16,036 bases of DNA, taken from assembly GCA_002309275.1 (NCBI GenBank), contig DBXL01000038.1:6974-23009 (forward strand), in the 5' to 3' direction. Every line of letters starts with the position of its first letter. Position 1 is the first letter of the stretch. Below the pieces are notes generated by a model. That model had not been told where the DNA came from. It was given only the letters and a program-made list of their open reading frames with translations, and searched no databases. The position numbers and the translations under genes are program-made. Positions 7,016-14,290 of this stretch are shown piece after piece. The stretch is from Ruminococcaceae bacterium UBA1213 (GTDB lineage: Bacteria > Bacillota > Clostridia > Oscillospirales > Acutalibacteraceae).

Positions 7016-7097
7016 GAGTGGAGAGTGGAGAGTGAAGAGTGAAGAGTAGAGTGGAAAATGTGATAACTCCGCTCTCAACTCTCCAAACTCCACTCTA
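7014..7097 (+). repeat. Heptamer-repeat palindrome A in the folE-queC gap
   Basis: Left arm: six consecutive 7-nt units from 7014 to 7055 (GAGAGTG three times, then AAGAGTG, AAGAGTA, GAGTGGA). Right arm: four units of the complementary type from 7067 to 7094 (CTCCGCT, CTCAACT, CTCCAAA, CTCCACT) and a trailing CTCT-like end. The arms can fold into a long imperfect stem with a short loop. The array begins inside the folE stop codon. It resembles the short tandem heptamer repeats known from several bacterial genomes. No protein is encoded. The queC ribosome binding site (AAAGGAGAG, 7103-7111) lies just after it. Confidence 0.85.
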
Positions 7098-7116
7098 AAA
7101 GTAAAGGAGAGAGAAT

Positions 7117-7788
7117 ATGAAAGCACTTGTGTTGTTCAGCGGCGGTGTAGATAGTACAACCTGCCTTGCAATAGCCGTTGAAAAGTATGGAAAAAACAAT
7201 GTAATAGCATTATCGATAAGTTACGGTCAAAAACATACCAAAGAAATTCAGGCAGCCGAAAAAATAGCGGAGTATTATGGAGTAGAGCTGAAAAAGCTTG
7301 ATTTGGCAAGGATTTTTGAAGGCTCGGACTGTTCGCTGTTAAGTTCATCAAGTGAGGACATTCCAAAGGAAAGCTATGCAGAACAGCTTAAAAAGACAGA
7401 CGGAAAGCCTGTTTCAACTTATGTGCCATTCAGGAATGGTTTATTTTTGTCATGTGCGGCAAGCGTTGCATTGTCAAACGGCTGTGAAGAAATATATTAC
7501 GGCATACATACAGATGATGCGGCAGGAAATGCCTATCCCGATTGCAGTGAGGAGTTCAATAATGCGATAAATAGTGCAATTTATATAGGCAGTGGAAACG
7601 CATTAAAAGTCACAGCCCCGTTTGTGAACATGAAAAAAGCAGATATAGTTGCAGAGGGCTTGCGATTAAAAGTACCGTATCAAATGACATGGAGCTGCTA
7701 TGAGGGCGGAGAAAAGCCATGCGGAGTATGCGGAACGTGCCGTGACAGGATAGCGGCTTTCAGAGCAAACGGAATAACGGAGGAATAA
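7117..7788 (+). CDS. queC: 7-cyano-7-deazaguanine (preQ0) synthase (QueC)
   Basis: A protein of 223 residues of the PP-loop ATPase family. It uses ATP and ammonia to convert 7-carboxy-7-deazaguanine to preQ0. Seen: the PP-loop SGGVDS at residues 8-13, SYGQKH at 35-40, YVPFRNG near 102-108 and the C-terminal zinc site Cys194, Cys202, Cys205 and Cys208 (WSCYEGGEKPCGVCGTC). All family hallmarks are present and the length is normal. ATG at 7117 follows AAAGGAGAG. The gene is separated from folE by about 100 nt holding the heptamer palindrome, and from queF by only 4 nt. The palindrome might reduce or stabilise the distal mRNA, but no promoter is obvious in the gap. Confidence 0.96.
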   Translation: MKALVLFSGGVDSTTCLAIAVEKYGKNNVIALSISYGQKHTKEIQAAEKIAEYYGVELKKLDLARIFEGSDCSLLSSSSEDIPKESYAEQLKKTDGKPVSTYVPFRNGLFLSCAASVALSNGCEEIYYGIHTDDAAGNAYPDCSEEFNNAINSAIYIGSGNALKVTAPFVNMKKADIVAEGLRLKVPYQMTWSCYEGGEKPCGVCGTCRDRIAAFRANGITEE

Positions 7789-7792
7789 AAAT

Positions 7793-8266
7793 ATGAGTGA
7801 ATTAACGCTTTTAGGGAATAAAAATACAAAATATCCAAGTGACTACTCGCCCGAAGTGCTTGAAACGTTTGAAAACAAGCATAAGGAAAATGACTATTTT
7901 GTAAAATTCAACTGTCCTGAATTTACGAGCTTATGCCCGATAACAGGACAGCCTGATTTTGCCTGTATATATATCTCATATATTCCCGACAGGCTTATGG
8001 TTGAAAGCAAGTCACTTAAATTATACCTTTTCAGTTTCAGAAATCACGGGGATTTTCATGAAGATTGTGTGAATATCATCATGAAAGACTTGATTAAATT
8101 AATGAATCCGAAATATATTGAAGTATGGGGAAAGTTTCTGCCGAGAGGGGGAATTTCAATAGACCCGTACTGCAACTGGGGCAGACCTGATACAAAATGG
8201 GAACAGCTCGCATGGGACAGACTTTCACACCATGACTTATATCCCGAACTCGTCAACAACAGATGA
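7793..8266 (+). CDS. queF: NADPH-dependent 7-cyano-7-deazaguanine (preQ0) reductase (QueF), short type
   Basis: A protein of 157 residues that reduces the nitrile of preQ0 to the aminomethyl group of preQ1 with NADPH. Seen: the catalytic Cys48 in EFTSLCPITGQPDF with Asp55 seven residues later, the NADPH-binding ESKSLK motif near 71-76, and FRNHGDFHEDCVN with the catalytic-site His and Glu. The length matches the unimodular YkvM-like subfamily; FolE and QueF share the tunnel fold but the catalytic residues distinguish them. ATG at 7793 is 4 nt after the queC stop, with CGGAGGA inside the queC end as its ribosome binding site. Last gene of the operon; its product is the presumed ligand of the leader riboswitch, closing a feedback loop. 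Tgt and QueA/QueG are not in the window. Confidence 0.96.
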   Translation: MSELTLLGNKNTKYPSDYSPEVLETFENKHKENDYFVKFNCPEFTSLCPITGQPDFACIYISYIPDRLMVESKSLKLYLFSFRNHGDFHEDCVNIIMKDLIKLMNPKYIEVWGKFLPRGGISIDPYCNWGRPDTKWEQLAWDRLSHHDLYPELVNNR

Positions 8267-8267
8267 A

Positions 8268-8392
8268 ACAATGAGCAATTAGCAATGTGCAATGTGCAAT
8301 TATTTTTGAACATCATTTTTATATAAAAAAAGCCACTTTATTTCTTTACGGAATAAAGTGGCTTTTATGATTCATTGCTAATTGCTAATTTT
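8268..8392. repeat. Heptamer-repeat palindrome B enclosing the shared terminator
   Basis: Left arm 8268-8302: ACAATGA then GCAATTA, GCAATGT, GCAATGT, GCAATTA. Right arm 8372-8392: TCATTGC, TAATTGC and a partial TAATTTT, complementary to the left-arm units. The bidirectional terminator is in the middle. The left arm starts one base after the queF stop. The right arm carries the last three codons (Ile-Ser-Asn) and the stop of the convergent adhesin gene. Unit length and layout match palindrome A but the sequence is different. Confidence 0.8.
8325..8366. terminator. Bidirectional intrinsic terminator between queF and the pilus operon
   Basis: AGCCACTTTATT (8331-8342) pairs with AATAAAGTGGCT (8352-8363), with the T-run 8363-8366 on the plus side and an A-run 8325-8331 that serves as the T-run for minus-strand transcripts. 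It sits between convergent stops at 8266 and 8378. Confidence 0.9.
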
Positions 8393-11300
8393 TTTGCGGT
8401 TTATGAAGAAGTAAGCAAGACCGCATAACATCATTCCCGAAAGGGCGAATACAAAATACATTCTTGTATCTTCAAAACCGGATTCCGGCAATGTATAGGG
8501 AATGAATTTCTTTGTATTGGTGAATTTCACTTCTGCAGTAACATTGTCTTCAATAGTGCCGTTGTCTGCACCCTCAAAGGTCGTGTCATATTCTGCATTG
8601 ACTTCTTCTTCTACGGTGTAAACCGTGCCGACAGGGATATTCGAGATAACAATACTTTCATCATCGCAAAGTGTAAATGTTGCGGAGCCGTCCGTGAATG
8701 TGATACTGCCCTTTGAAGTAGTGAAAGTACCGCTTAAAGCATCGGCACCTTTGAAAAGTGTAACAGTAAAATTAAATTTCTGCTCTGCCATTTCTTGGGG
8801 AATATCCTCCGAGCTGTTGATACCACGAACATTCTTGGAAACTTTAAGACTGCCAAATTTTGGCTTGGGATTATAGGTATTTGTCACAGTAACCAATGAA
8901 CTTTCTTTGCCGATAGCGGTTGCACCCGTAAGGACAACAGAGGAAGTCCACTCATCTGAAACACTTTCTTCGCTTACACTGTAAGTGGTGCCGTAAGGCA
9001 ATCCTGAGAGAATGACAGGCTCATCAACACTTACTTTAGCGGTGAAAGTAGTTGATATTTCGTCATAGGAAACGAGTGTGCTGCCGATAATGGATACTGA
9101 ATCAGTCATGGAAGATGTCTGATACTTGAAGCCGTCTTTGTAGTCGTTCAGGTTGACTTCTGTATTGGTAAGAGCAACTTTGAAAGTAAACAGAGAAGAG
9201 TTGTTAATACCGCTTTCTGTTTCATCATTTTTTTCAAGTTTCTTTTCAAGTTTCAGTTCGCCTGTTTTACGGGTATTGGTAACAACTTCAAGATTGTCAT
9301 TATTAGTAGGTTTGCCCTCTTCATCCTGACCGACAGTACCGGAAGCATTATCGTTATCTTTAGGTTCATAGTTGGAATCAGCCTCAACCATTTCGGTAAC
9401 GGTGTAGCTTGTGCCATAGGGGATACCCTCGATAACAGCAATTTGATTTCTCTGGAGGGTGAATTCCGCATCTTCACCAAGTTTTTTCTTAGTGCCGTTG
9501 ATGATGATATCTATGTTAGCATAAGTACTGCTGTCTGCATTGATTTCCTTTATACCAAAAATGTTCGTCAAAGCAAGTTTGAATTTAAAGGAATCCGAAA
9601 CATTATCATCAGGAGCAAGTTCCTTTTTGACTTCAAGAGAGAAAGTCTTTGGGATATTGATGAACGTTTCCGTAATCTGAACAGGCTCATCCGAATTGAC
9701 AGCAGAGGTATTGTCATAGCTGTACTTAGTGTCGGTATTTGATGAAAGTTGATTTGCAATTTCGTTATCATTCTTGTCAGCAATTCTTACAGTAGTATCA
9801 TAGTATTCACTTACTTTTCTGCTTCTTGTTGTGGAAAAGTCCTCAACCTTGCCATCTCCTTTGACGGTTTGCAGAATGTCATTTTGATTGACGTACATGG
9901 TACTCGCTTTAGTGAACTGTTTTTTGAATTCTGCAGAAGATTCCTTGTCATCTGTACCGTACATAAGACGGAAAGAGCCTAAATCATCAGTTGTACCGGT
10001 AAGACCGTTTTTATCAGTACCGGTAAAGCTTGCAAACTCATCAGTCCAGATATAGTTTACATTTTTAACGGCAGGGCTGGTGGAATCCGGAATAAAGTCA
10101 TGCTCTTCATACAAGACTTCATTTTGAAGTTTTTCTTTATAACTGGAGGCTGTCCAGTCAGTGATTTGATATACATTTCCCGGTGCAAAAGTGGAATTAC
10201 CCGTTTCGTTGTCCACATTTGAAGGCCATGAAGTGCTGCCCTGAACATATCCGCTTCCGCCGAGTCTCAGATATTTTATATTATTGGCATCTGTCGGGAA
10301 ATCGCTGAATTTATACAGATGGTCACCGACTTTTTTACCTATGTATAACACACCGCCCTGACCGGAACGCCATATCCATGCACCAATGGTTTTATTTTCG
10401 TCCCATGTTTTATCTCCGGAGAGTTTCTTGCTTGTATCAAGATACAAGGCATTGGGATCATATTTATAGGCTAAATCTTTTCCGGAAAGCAGTGTTTTCT
10501 GACCGAGAACATCACGCTCATAGGAATTGTAAGTAGGGGAGAGAATGCCGCTTTTGCCGACATCTTCTGCAGATGTGCCGGTGTTGGATATGCTGTAGTT
10601 GAATACATCATAGTCAGCGGCTTTTTTTGTAAGGTCAACAAGACCGGGGTTGATGTCTTTGAAGTTGGTAATCTCTTTAATTTTGAGATTGCTGTCATTG
10701 GGGATAGCAGAGAAATTGAATCTTACAAAGAGGTCGGATTCATACATACCACGTTCCATATAGAACATTCTGAGGGTATGTGTCATATTCTGATTATAAG
10801 TACCGTCTGCATTGAAAGTTCCTTCTGCCATTACGTCTTCCAGATTGACAGTAAGCTGTTTGGTGATATTTTTGGCAAGGTTGTCCATTCCGACATACAT
10901 ACCTGTATTGCTGTTATAGCCGAGTTTTGTTGCGTCATTGGCATACGCTTTTTTCTCGGCAAAGTCGATAAGACCTGTAGTATCTTTATGGTCACCGCCA
11001 AGGTCAAGCACAAGCTTGTCATCGATGAATACCCACACGTCATCATCGCCCATGAATTCAAAAGTGGCATTAACAGAGCCTGTTCCATCTACAGTATCCA
11101 CTTTTCCGTCTTTGCGGATTTTGAATTTGATGTCGAAATAAGTACCGAAACCAAGATCGTTGTCTTTACCGTTGGCACTGTCATAGGAGTTAAATGGAAG
11201 GTAGGATACAGTCCTTACATCTTCTGCTATTTTTTTACCGTTTTCATCTCTGATAAGAGTACCCTGAGATTTGATTTGAGTATCTGTTTCTTTATACTTG

Positions 11301-12544
11301 CCTTTGCTCTGGTCAAAGTACAGGTTGTCTTTTCTGGAGTTAAACTGATAATAGATAGCATCTCCGGTAGCACCGGCATCACCATGAACTTTGTTTGCAC
11401 CAATTTTTACTTCATAAAACGGAAAATCGACATTATCCCAATACTTTACCAAATCGGAATGAGCTTTTGCCCAGTCCTTGTCAAAATACGGCATTTTGAT
11501 TCCGTTTTGAGTAATCGTTCCATCTGTCAGGGTATTGTCAACAAGTCCTTGAACAGCACCGTCATAATTGCCTCTGAATGACAGATTGGCTTGCCAGTAG
11601 AAATTTTTGTAGAAATCTGAATACACATTGGTGTTTTTACCGTCATAAGTCTTGTCGCCTTTATTGTCGGCACCATAGTTATAGGAGATGTCCTGGTCAA
11701 AGCTGTCATTAAATCTCTTATTGCCATCGGTATTATTAAGTCCGTCCGGTTTTTTATATTCTCTGTAGAAACATCCGAAATACAGAGGTACAGAAGTTTT
11801 ATACAGGTTTTCGGCAGTTCCCGCATCACTTAATGATTTGTCGGAATAAAAGTACGTTTTGCCTTTTTCGAGATTTCTGTATATATCCCCTGTCTGCCAG
11901 AGAATATTATTTTCATTTCTGCCGGTAATGATAAGACCGGTGGGATTAAAGCCAATGTCGTCATATTTGACAGTATATACATATTCTTTTTTGGAAGAAT
12001 CATAATTCATAGCAGCGCCGTCCCAGACGTTATCTTTAGAGCCGTTGAACAGATATACCTTTACGTTTTTGTCACCATTCATTGTGCTTTTAAATCTGAT
12101 GGTAAGGTTTTCGGATGAAGGTGAATACAAAGCCTTGTAGTTCATCGTACTTTCAATGGCTTTATTCAGATTTACATAAGGATCAGCATAACCTTCTGCA
12201 ATAGAATTATGTCCGCTGTCTGCAATATAATTATAAAGACTTGAAGTAGCCGTATAGATATTTCCGGTATAGGTATATTTGAGGGTTCTGCCTTTGATAT
12301 AATCGGTAGTTTCACTTTTGCCGTCAGACATACCTACAACGTCTTCATTTGCAATACTTCTGTCGGGCAAAGTAGCGTTACCCTCCTGGTTGATATGGCT
12401 GCTGAGAGAAGTCTGTGTGGTTTGGGAAGTGATATAGCCGTCAGCCGCATTTGCAACGAGAGGTGCAGATGAAAGCAGAGTTGTAAAGGGCACTGCCGCT
12501 GCAGCGAGTACAGCAAGGATTCTTTTGCCGAATTGCTTATTCAT
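8378..12544 (-). CDS. LPESG-anchored surface adhesin / putative pilus tip protein with fibro-slime-like domain
   Basis: About 1388 residues (1390 if the ATG at 12550 is used; numbering below uses that). Signal peptide at 1-36, ending ANAADG. A fibro-slime-like domain covers about 465-615, with GDDDVWVFIDDKLVLDLGG at 501-519 and the matching late strand MFYMERGMYESDLFVRF. Three related beta modules follow (about 970-1094, 1097-1226, 1233-1347), each with a first-strand Lys (VKK, EKK, SKN), a YTVTE/YSVSE/YTVEE acidic strand and a final TNT Asn; these are the residues expected for a Lys-Asn isopeptide bond. The C-terminus has LPESG (1354-1358), a hydrophobic segment and an RKK tail, a sortase signal. 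The second ATG (12544) is favoured: AAGGAG is 9 nt from it but only 3 nt from the first. It overlaps the upstream gene. As the largest protein in a pilin operon it is a likely tip adhesin; the ligand is unknown. Confidence 0.88.
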   Translation of the reverse strand: MNKQFGKRILAVLAAAAVPFTTLLSSAPLVANAADGYITSQTTQTSLSSHINQEGNATLPDRSIANEDVVGMSDGKSETTDYIKGRTLKYTYTGNIYTATSSLYNYIADSGHNSIAEGYADPYVNLNKAIESTMNYKALYSPSSENLTIRFKSTMNGDKNVKVYLFNGSKDNVWDGAAMNYDSSKKEYVYTVKYDDIGFNPTGLIITGRNENNILWQTGDIYRNLEKGKTYFYSDKSLSDAGTAENLYKTSVPLYFGCFYREYKKPDGLNNTDGNKRFNDSFDQDISYNYGADNKGDKTYDGKNTNVYSDFYKNFYWQANLSFRGNYDGAVQGLVDNTLTDGTITQNGIKMPYFDKDWAKAHSDLVKYWDNVDFPFYEVKIGANKVHGDAGATGDAIYYQFNSRKDNLYFDQSKGKYKETDTQIKSQGTLIRDENGKKIAEDVRTVSYLPFNSYDSANGKDNDLGFGTYFDIKFKIRKDGKVDTVDGTGSVNATFEFMGDDDVWVFIDDKLVLDLGGDHKDTTGLIDFAEKKAYANDATKLGYNSNTGMYVGMDNLAKNITKQLTVNLEDVMAEGTFNADGTYNQNMTHTLRMFYMERGMYESDLFVRFNFSAIPNDSNLKIKEITNFKDINPGLVDLTKKAADYDVFNYSISNTGTSAEDVGKSGILSPTYNSYERDVLGQKTLLSGKDLAYKYDPNALYLDTSKKLSGDKTWDENKTIGAWIWRSGQGGVLYIGKKVGDHLYKFSDFPTDANNIKYLRLGGSGYVQGSTSWPSNVDNETGNSTFAPGNVYQITDWTASSYKEKLQNEVLYEEHDFIPDSTSPAVKNVNYIWTDEFASFTGTDKNGLTGTTDDLGSFRLMYGTDDKESSAEFKKQFTKASTMYVNQNDILQTVKGDGKVEDFSTTRSRKVSEYYDTTVRIADKNDNEIANQLSSNTDTKYSYDNTSAVNSDEPVQITETFINIPKTFSLEVKKELAPDDNVSDSFKFKLALTNIFGIKEINADSSTYANIDIIINGTKKKLGEDAEFTLQRNQIAVIEGIPYGTSYTVTEMVEADSNYEPKDNDNASGTVGQDEEGKPTNNDNLEVVTNTRKTGELKLEKKLEKNDETESGINNSSLFTFKVALTNTEVNLNDYKDGFKYQTSSMTDSVSIIGSTLVSYDEISTTFTAKVSVDEPVILSGLPYGTTYSVSEESVSDEWTSSVVLTGATAIGKESSLVTVTNTYNPKPKFGSLKVSKNVRGINSSEDIPQEMAEQKFNFTVTLFKGADALSGTFTTSKGSITFTDGSATFTLCDDESIVISNIPVGTVYTVEEEVNAEYDTTFEGADNGTIEDNVTAEVKFTNTKKFIPYTLPESGFEDTRMYFVFALSGMMLCGLAYFFINRKKISN

Positions 12545-13415
12545 TTTCATCCGCTCCTTTCTTTTTATTGTTCAGTGCAAGCACAACTGCAAGCGAGGCA
12601 AAACATACTCCGACAAGTGCGATAATCACTCTTGCAGAGCTGTCACCTGTGAATACAGGCGGATTGGAAGAATTTTCGGGACTTGAAACTAAAGGTTTAG
12701 AAACTTCTGCTTTGGATTCACCGGAGGTTTGTTTTGAAACCTCGTCAGCACTGCCGGAAGGTTCAGAGGATTCCGGTCTGGAGTCATCGGAAGTTTGTTT
12801 TGAAACTTCGTCATGGCTGCCGGAAGAAACCTTTGTTTTAGGCTCGGAAAGTACGTCATACTGCCACTCGTTCACCCCATTGACGCTTACGGCAAGGGGA
12901 ACAGAAATCATATATGGCTCAAAGAGCTGATATTTTTTAGCGTCACCGCTTGCGGAAAGTTCACGCACAAGATACATACCTTGTGCGAGAGCATCAAATT
13001 TGCACATACCGTTGCCGTCTGTAACAGCCGTTGCGACAGGTGAGAGGGTTTCGGCTATGCCCGCAAATTTCTTTGCAAGAGAAACGGACTCGCTGAAGGA
13101 TATGCCTTCAAAGGTTACATCCCTGTTTTTTTCTATTTTTGCAAGGGAAGCATATGTTTCTGAAACAGAGTAGTTGGCAGAGCCGTTTTCGGTTTTGAGG
13201 TCAGCAATTTTATAAATGCCGATTTCAGCACCCTCTATGGCTGTATCAACACCAAGTTTCTGTACATAGAAATATACTGTCAGACTTTTATTTTGATTTT
13301 CGTCTATATCGGGGACAAGGTTATTGTCAAGAGCAAAAATACCTACAGGTTCGGTCATAACCAAAAGCATTGCCGTAAACAGTGAAACTAATAATGACAT
13401 AAATTTTAATTTCAT
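12537..13415 (-). CDS. Ancillary (basal?) pilin subunit, Cna-B-like, with atypical sorting signal
   Basis: A protein of 292 residues. Signal peptide about 1-29. One Cna-B/SpaA-like domain covers about 44-190, with GAEIGIYKIADL near the start and the E-box-like GMYLVRE (Glu152). A Ser/Lys/Glu-rich stalk (195-250) carries copies of DEVSKQTS at 202 and 224 and a degenerate AEVSKPLV at 237. The C-terminus has a hydrophobic segment (about 262-281) and NNKKK, but instead of LPxTG it reads NPPVFTGD (251-258). The layout, small size and Pro-rich region fit a cell-wall-proximal minor pilin. The ATG at 13415 overlaps the sortase stop (ATGA, 13412-13415); a longer in-frame start at 13517 would lie inside the sortase gene and lacks a signal peptide start. 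The 3' end overlaps the adhesin start by 8 nt, so translation is probably coupled. Confidence 0.85.
   Translation of the reverse strand: MKLKFMSLLVSLFTAMLLVMTEPVGIFALDNNLVPDIDENQNKSLTVYFYVQKLGVDTAIEGAEIGIYKIADLKTENGSANYSVSETYASLAKIEKNRDVTFEGISFSESVSLAKKFAGIAETLSPVATAVTDGNGMCKFDALAQGMYLVRELSASGDAKKYQLFEPYMISVPLAVSVNGVNEWQYDVLSEPKTKVSSGSHDEVSKQTSDDSRPESSEPSGSADEVSKQTSGESKAEVSKPLVSSPENSSNPPVFTGDSSARVIIALVGVCFASLAVVLALNNKKKGADENE
12724..12826 (-). repeat. Direct 66-bp-spaced duplication in the pilin stalk, each copy with a hairpin
   Basis: 12724-12760 and 12790-12826 are near-identical and 66 bp (22 codons) apart; a third degenerate copy lies about 12690-12705. Each copy contains an inverted repeat around GTTTTG: GAGGTTT/AAACCTC at 12724-12743 and GAAGTTT/AAACTTC at 12790-12809. 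The two differences between the hairpins are silent and keep the base pairing. Confidence 0.8.
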
Positions 13416-14284
13416 GCCGAACCGCCTTTCTTTGATTTGAATTTTAAAATAATTTTTCTTATTGCTGTAGAGATAACAAGAATAAAAATAAAAAGCATAA
13501 AGCCTGCGAACACCCATACAGCAGGATCGATTACAAGTTTGTGTTCTTCGGTAGTAACCAATCCTTTTTCATCTACCTTTTTTTCGTCAAACTCAACACG
13601 TTCTCCCATCACAAGCAGTCTGTGGGTATTTACCCCGTAGGGCTCACACGTTACAAGAGTTGCAAGGTCTCTTCCGTTTTCTATCATAAGAACGTCAACA
13701 TCTGTGGGTTCAATCACTTTTATGTCATACACCTGATAAGCAAGTATCTTATTAAGAATATGCATATAGAACTTATCGCCCTTTTTGATTTTATCAAGGT
13801 CGGAAAAGAATTTTTGATTAGGCAGACCTCTGTGACCTGTCAGAACGGTGTGAGTTGTTTCACCGCCGGTAGGGAGGGAACTGCCGTGTATATGACCTAT
13901 GCCGATACCGAGGGAAACCTCTGTGGAATAGTGGTAAATGGGTTCTGTAAGACCTATTTTAGGAATCTCAACATAACCCATTATACCGTTTCCTGTAAGA
14001 TTCAAGAGTGTTTCATAATAAGCATCGGGATCATATTCCGCATCTGTAACGATATTTCTGTTTTGAGTGACAAGGTATTGGTTATAGTCGCTTGCCTTTT
14101 TCATAAGTGCATCGTATTCTTTTGTGTCCATCTGGACGGCTTTTTCATTGTATTCCGTTATCAGCTGCATATCACGGTATCTGTTCCACCTGTCGCTGAT
14201 GACAGGGTAGAGCAGAAGAACCGTGCAGGCAATAAAACCAATAATAGAGAATACAGAAATTAATCTGCGGATATGATTTTTCAC
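13412..14284 (-). CDS. Class C (pilus-assembling) sortase
   Basis: A protein of 290 residues that links pilin subunits on the cell surface by cutting after the Thr of LPxTG and joining it to a pilin lysine. Seen: an N-terminal membrane segment (about 8-29), the catalytic His151 in LTGHRG, Cys213 in ATLVTCEP and Arg222 in NTHRLLVMG, and a second, C-terminal membrane segment (about 254-276) followed by basic residues. The two-membrane-segment layout is typical of class C. DAEYDPDAYY at 81-90 sits where the class C lid with its Asp-Pro-aromatic motif is expected, though the exact motif is loose. The start is GTG at 14284, 6 nt after the pilin stop; the only Shine-Dalgarno-like AAAAAGG is about 14 nt upstream, so initiation may depend on coupling. 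It is the only sortase in the window and is flanked by its likely substrates. Confidence 0.93.
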   Translation of the reverse strand: MKNHIRRLISVFSIIGFIACTVLLLYPVISDRWNRYRDMQLITEYNEKAVQMDTKEYDALMKKASDYNQYLVTQNRNIVTDAEYDPDAYYETLLNLTGNGIMGYVEIPKIGLTEPIYHYSTEVSLGIGIGHIHGSSLPTGGETTHTVLTGHRGLPNQKFFSDLDKIKKGDKFYMHILNKILAYQVYDIKVIEPTDVDVLMIENGRDLATLVTCEPYGVNTHRLLVMGERVEFDEKKVDEKGLVTTEEHKLVIDPAVWVFAGFMLFIFILVISTAIRKIILKFKSKKGGSA

Positions 14285-14290
14285 TCTTTA

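Noticed and set aside
7014..7097. CRISPR array
   Set aside because: The repeat units are only 7 bp, contiguous without spacers, and the second half is the reverse complement of the first.
10778..11581. Plus-strand open frame of 267 codons
   Set aside because: Antisense to the fibro-slime region of the adhesin, whose minus-strand motifs are clear; no family features in the plus-strand product.
13416..13517. N-terminal extension of the ancillary pilin
   Set aside because: It lies inside the sortase gene and would bury the signal peptide; the ATGA overlap at 13412-13415 gives a natural start.
13541..14263. Plus-strand open frame of 240 codons
   Set aside because: Fully antisense to the sortase gene, which has all catalytic residues on the minus strand.
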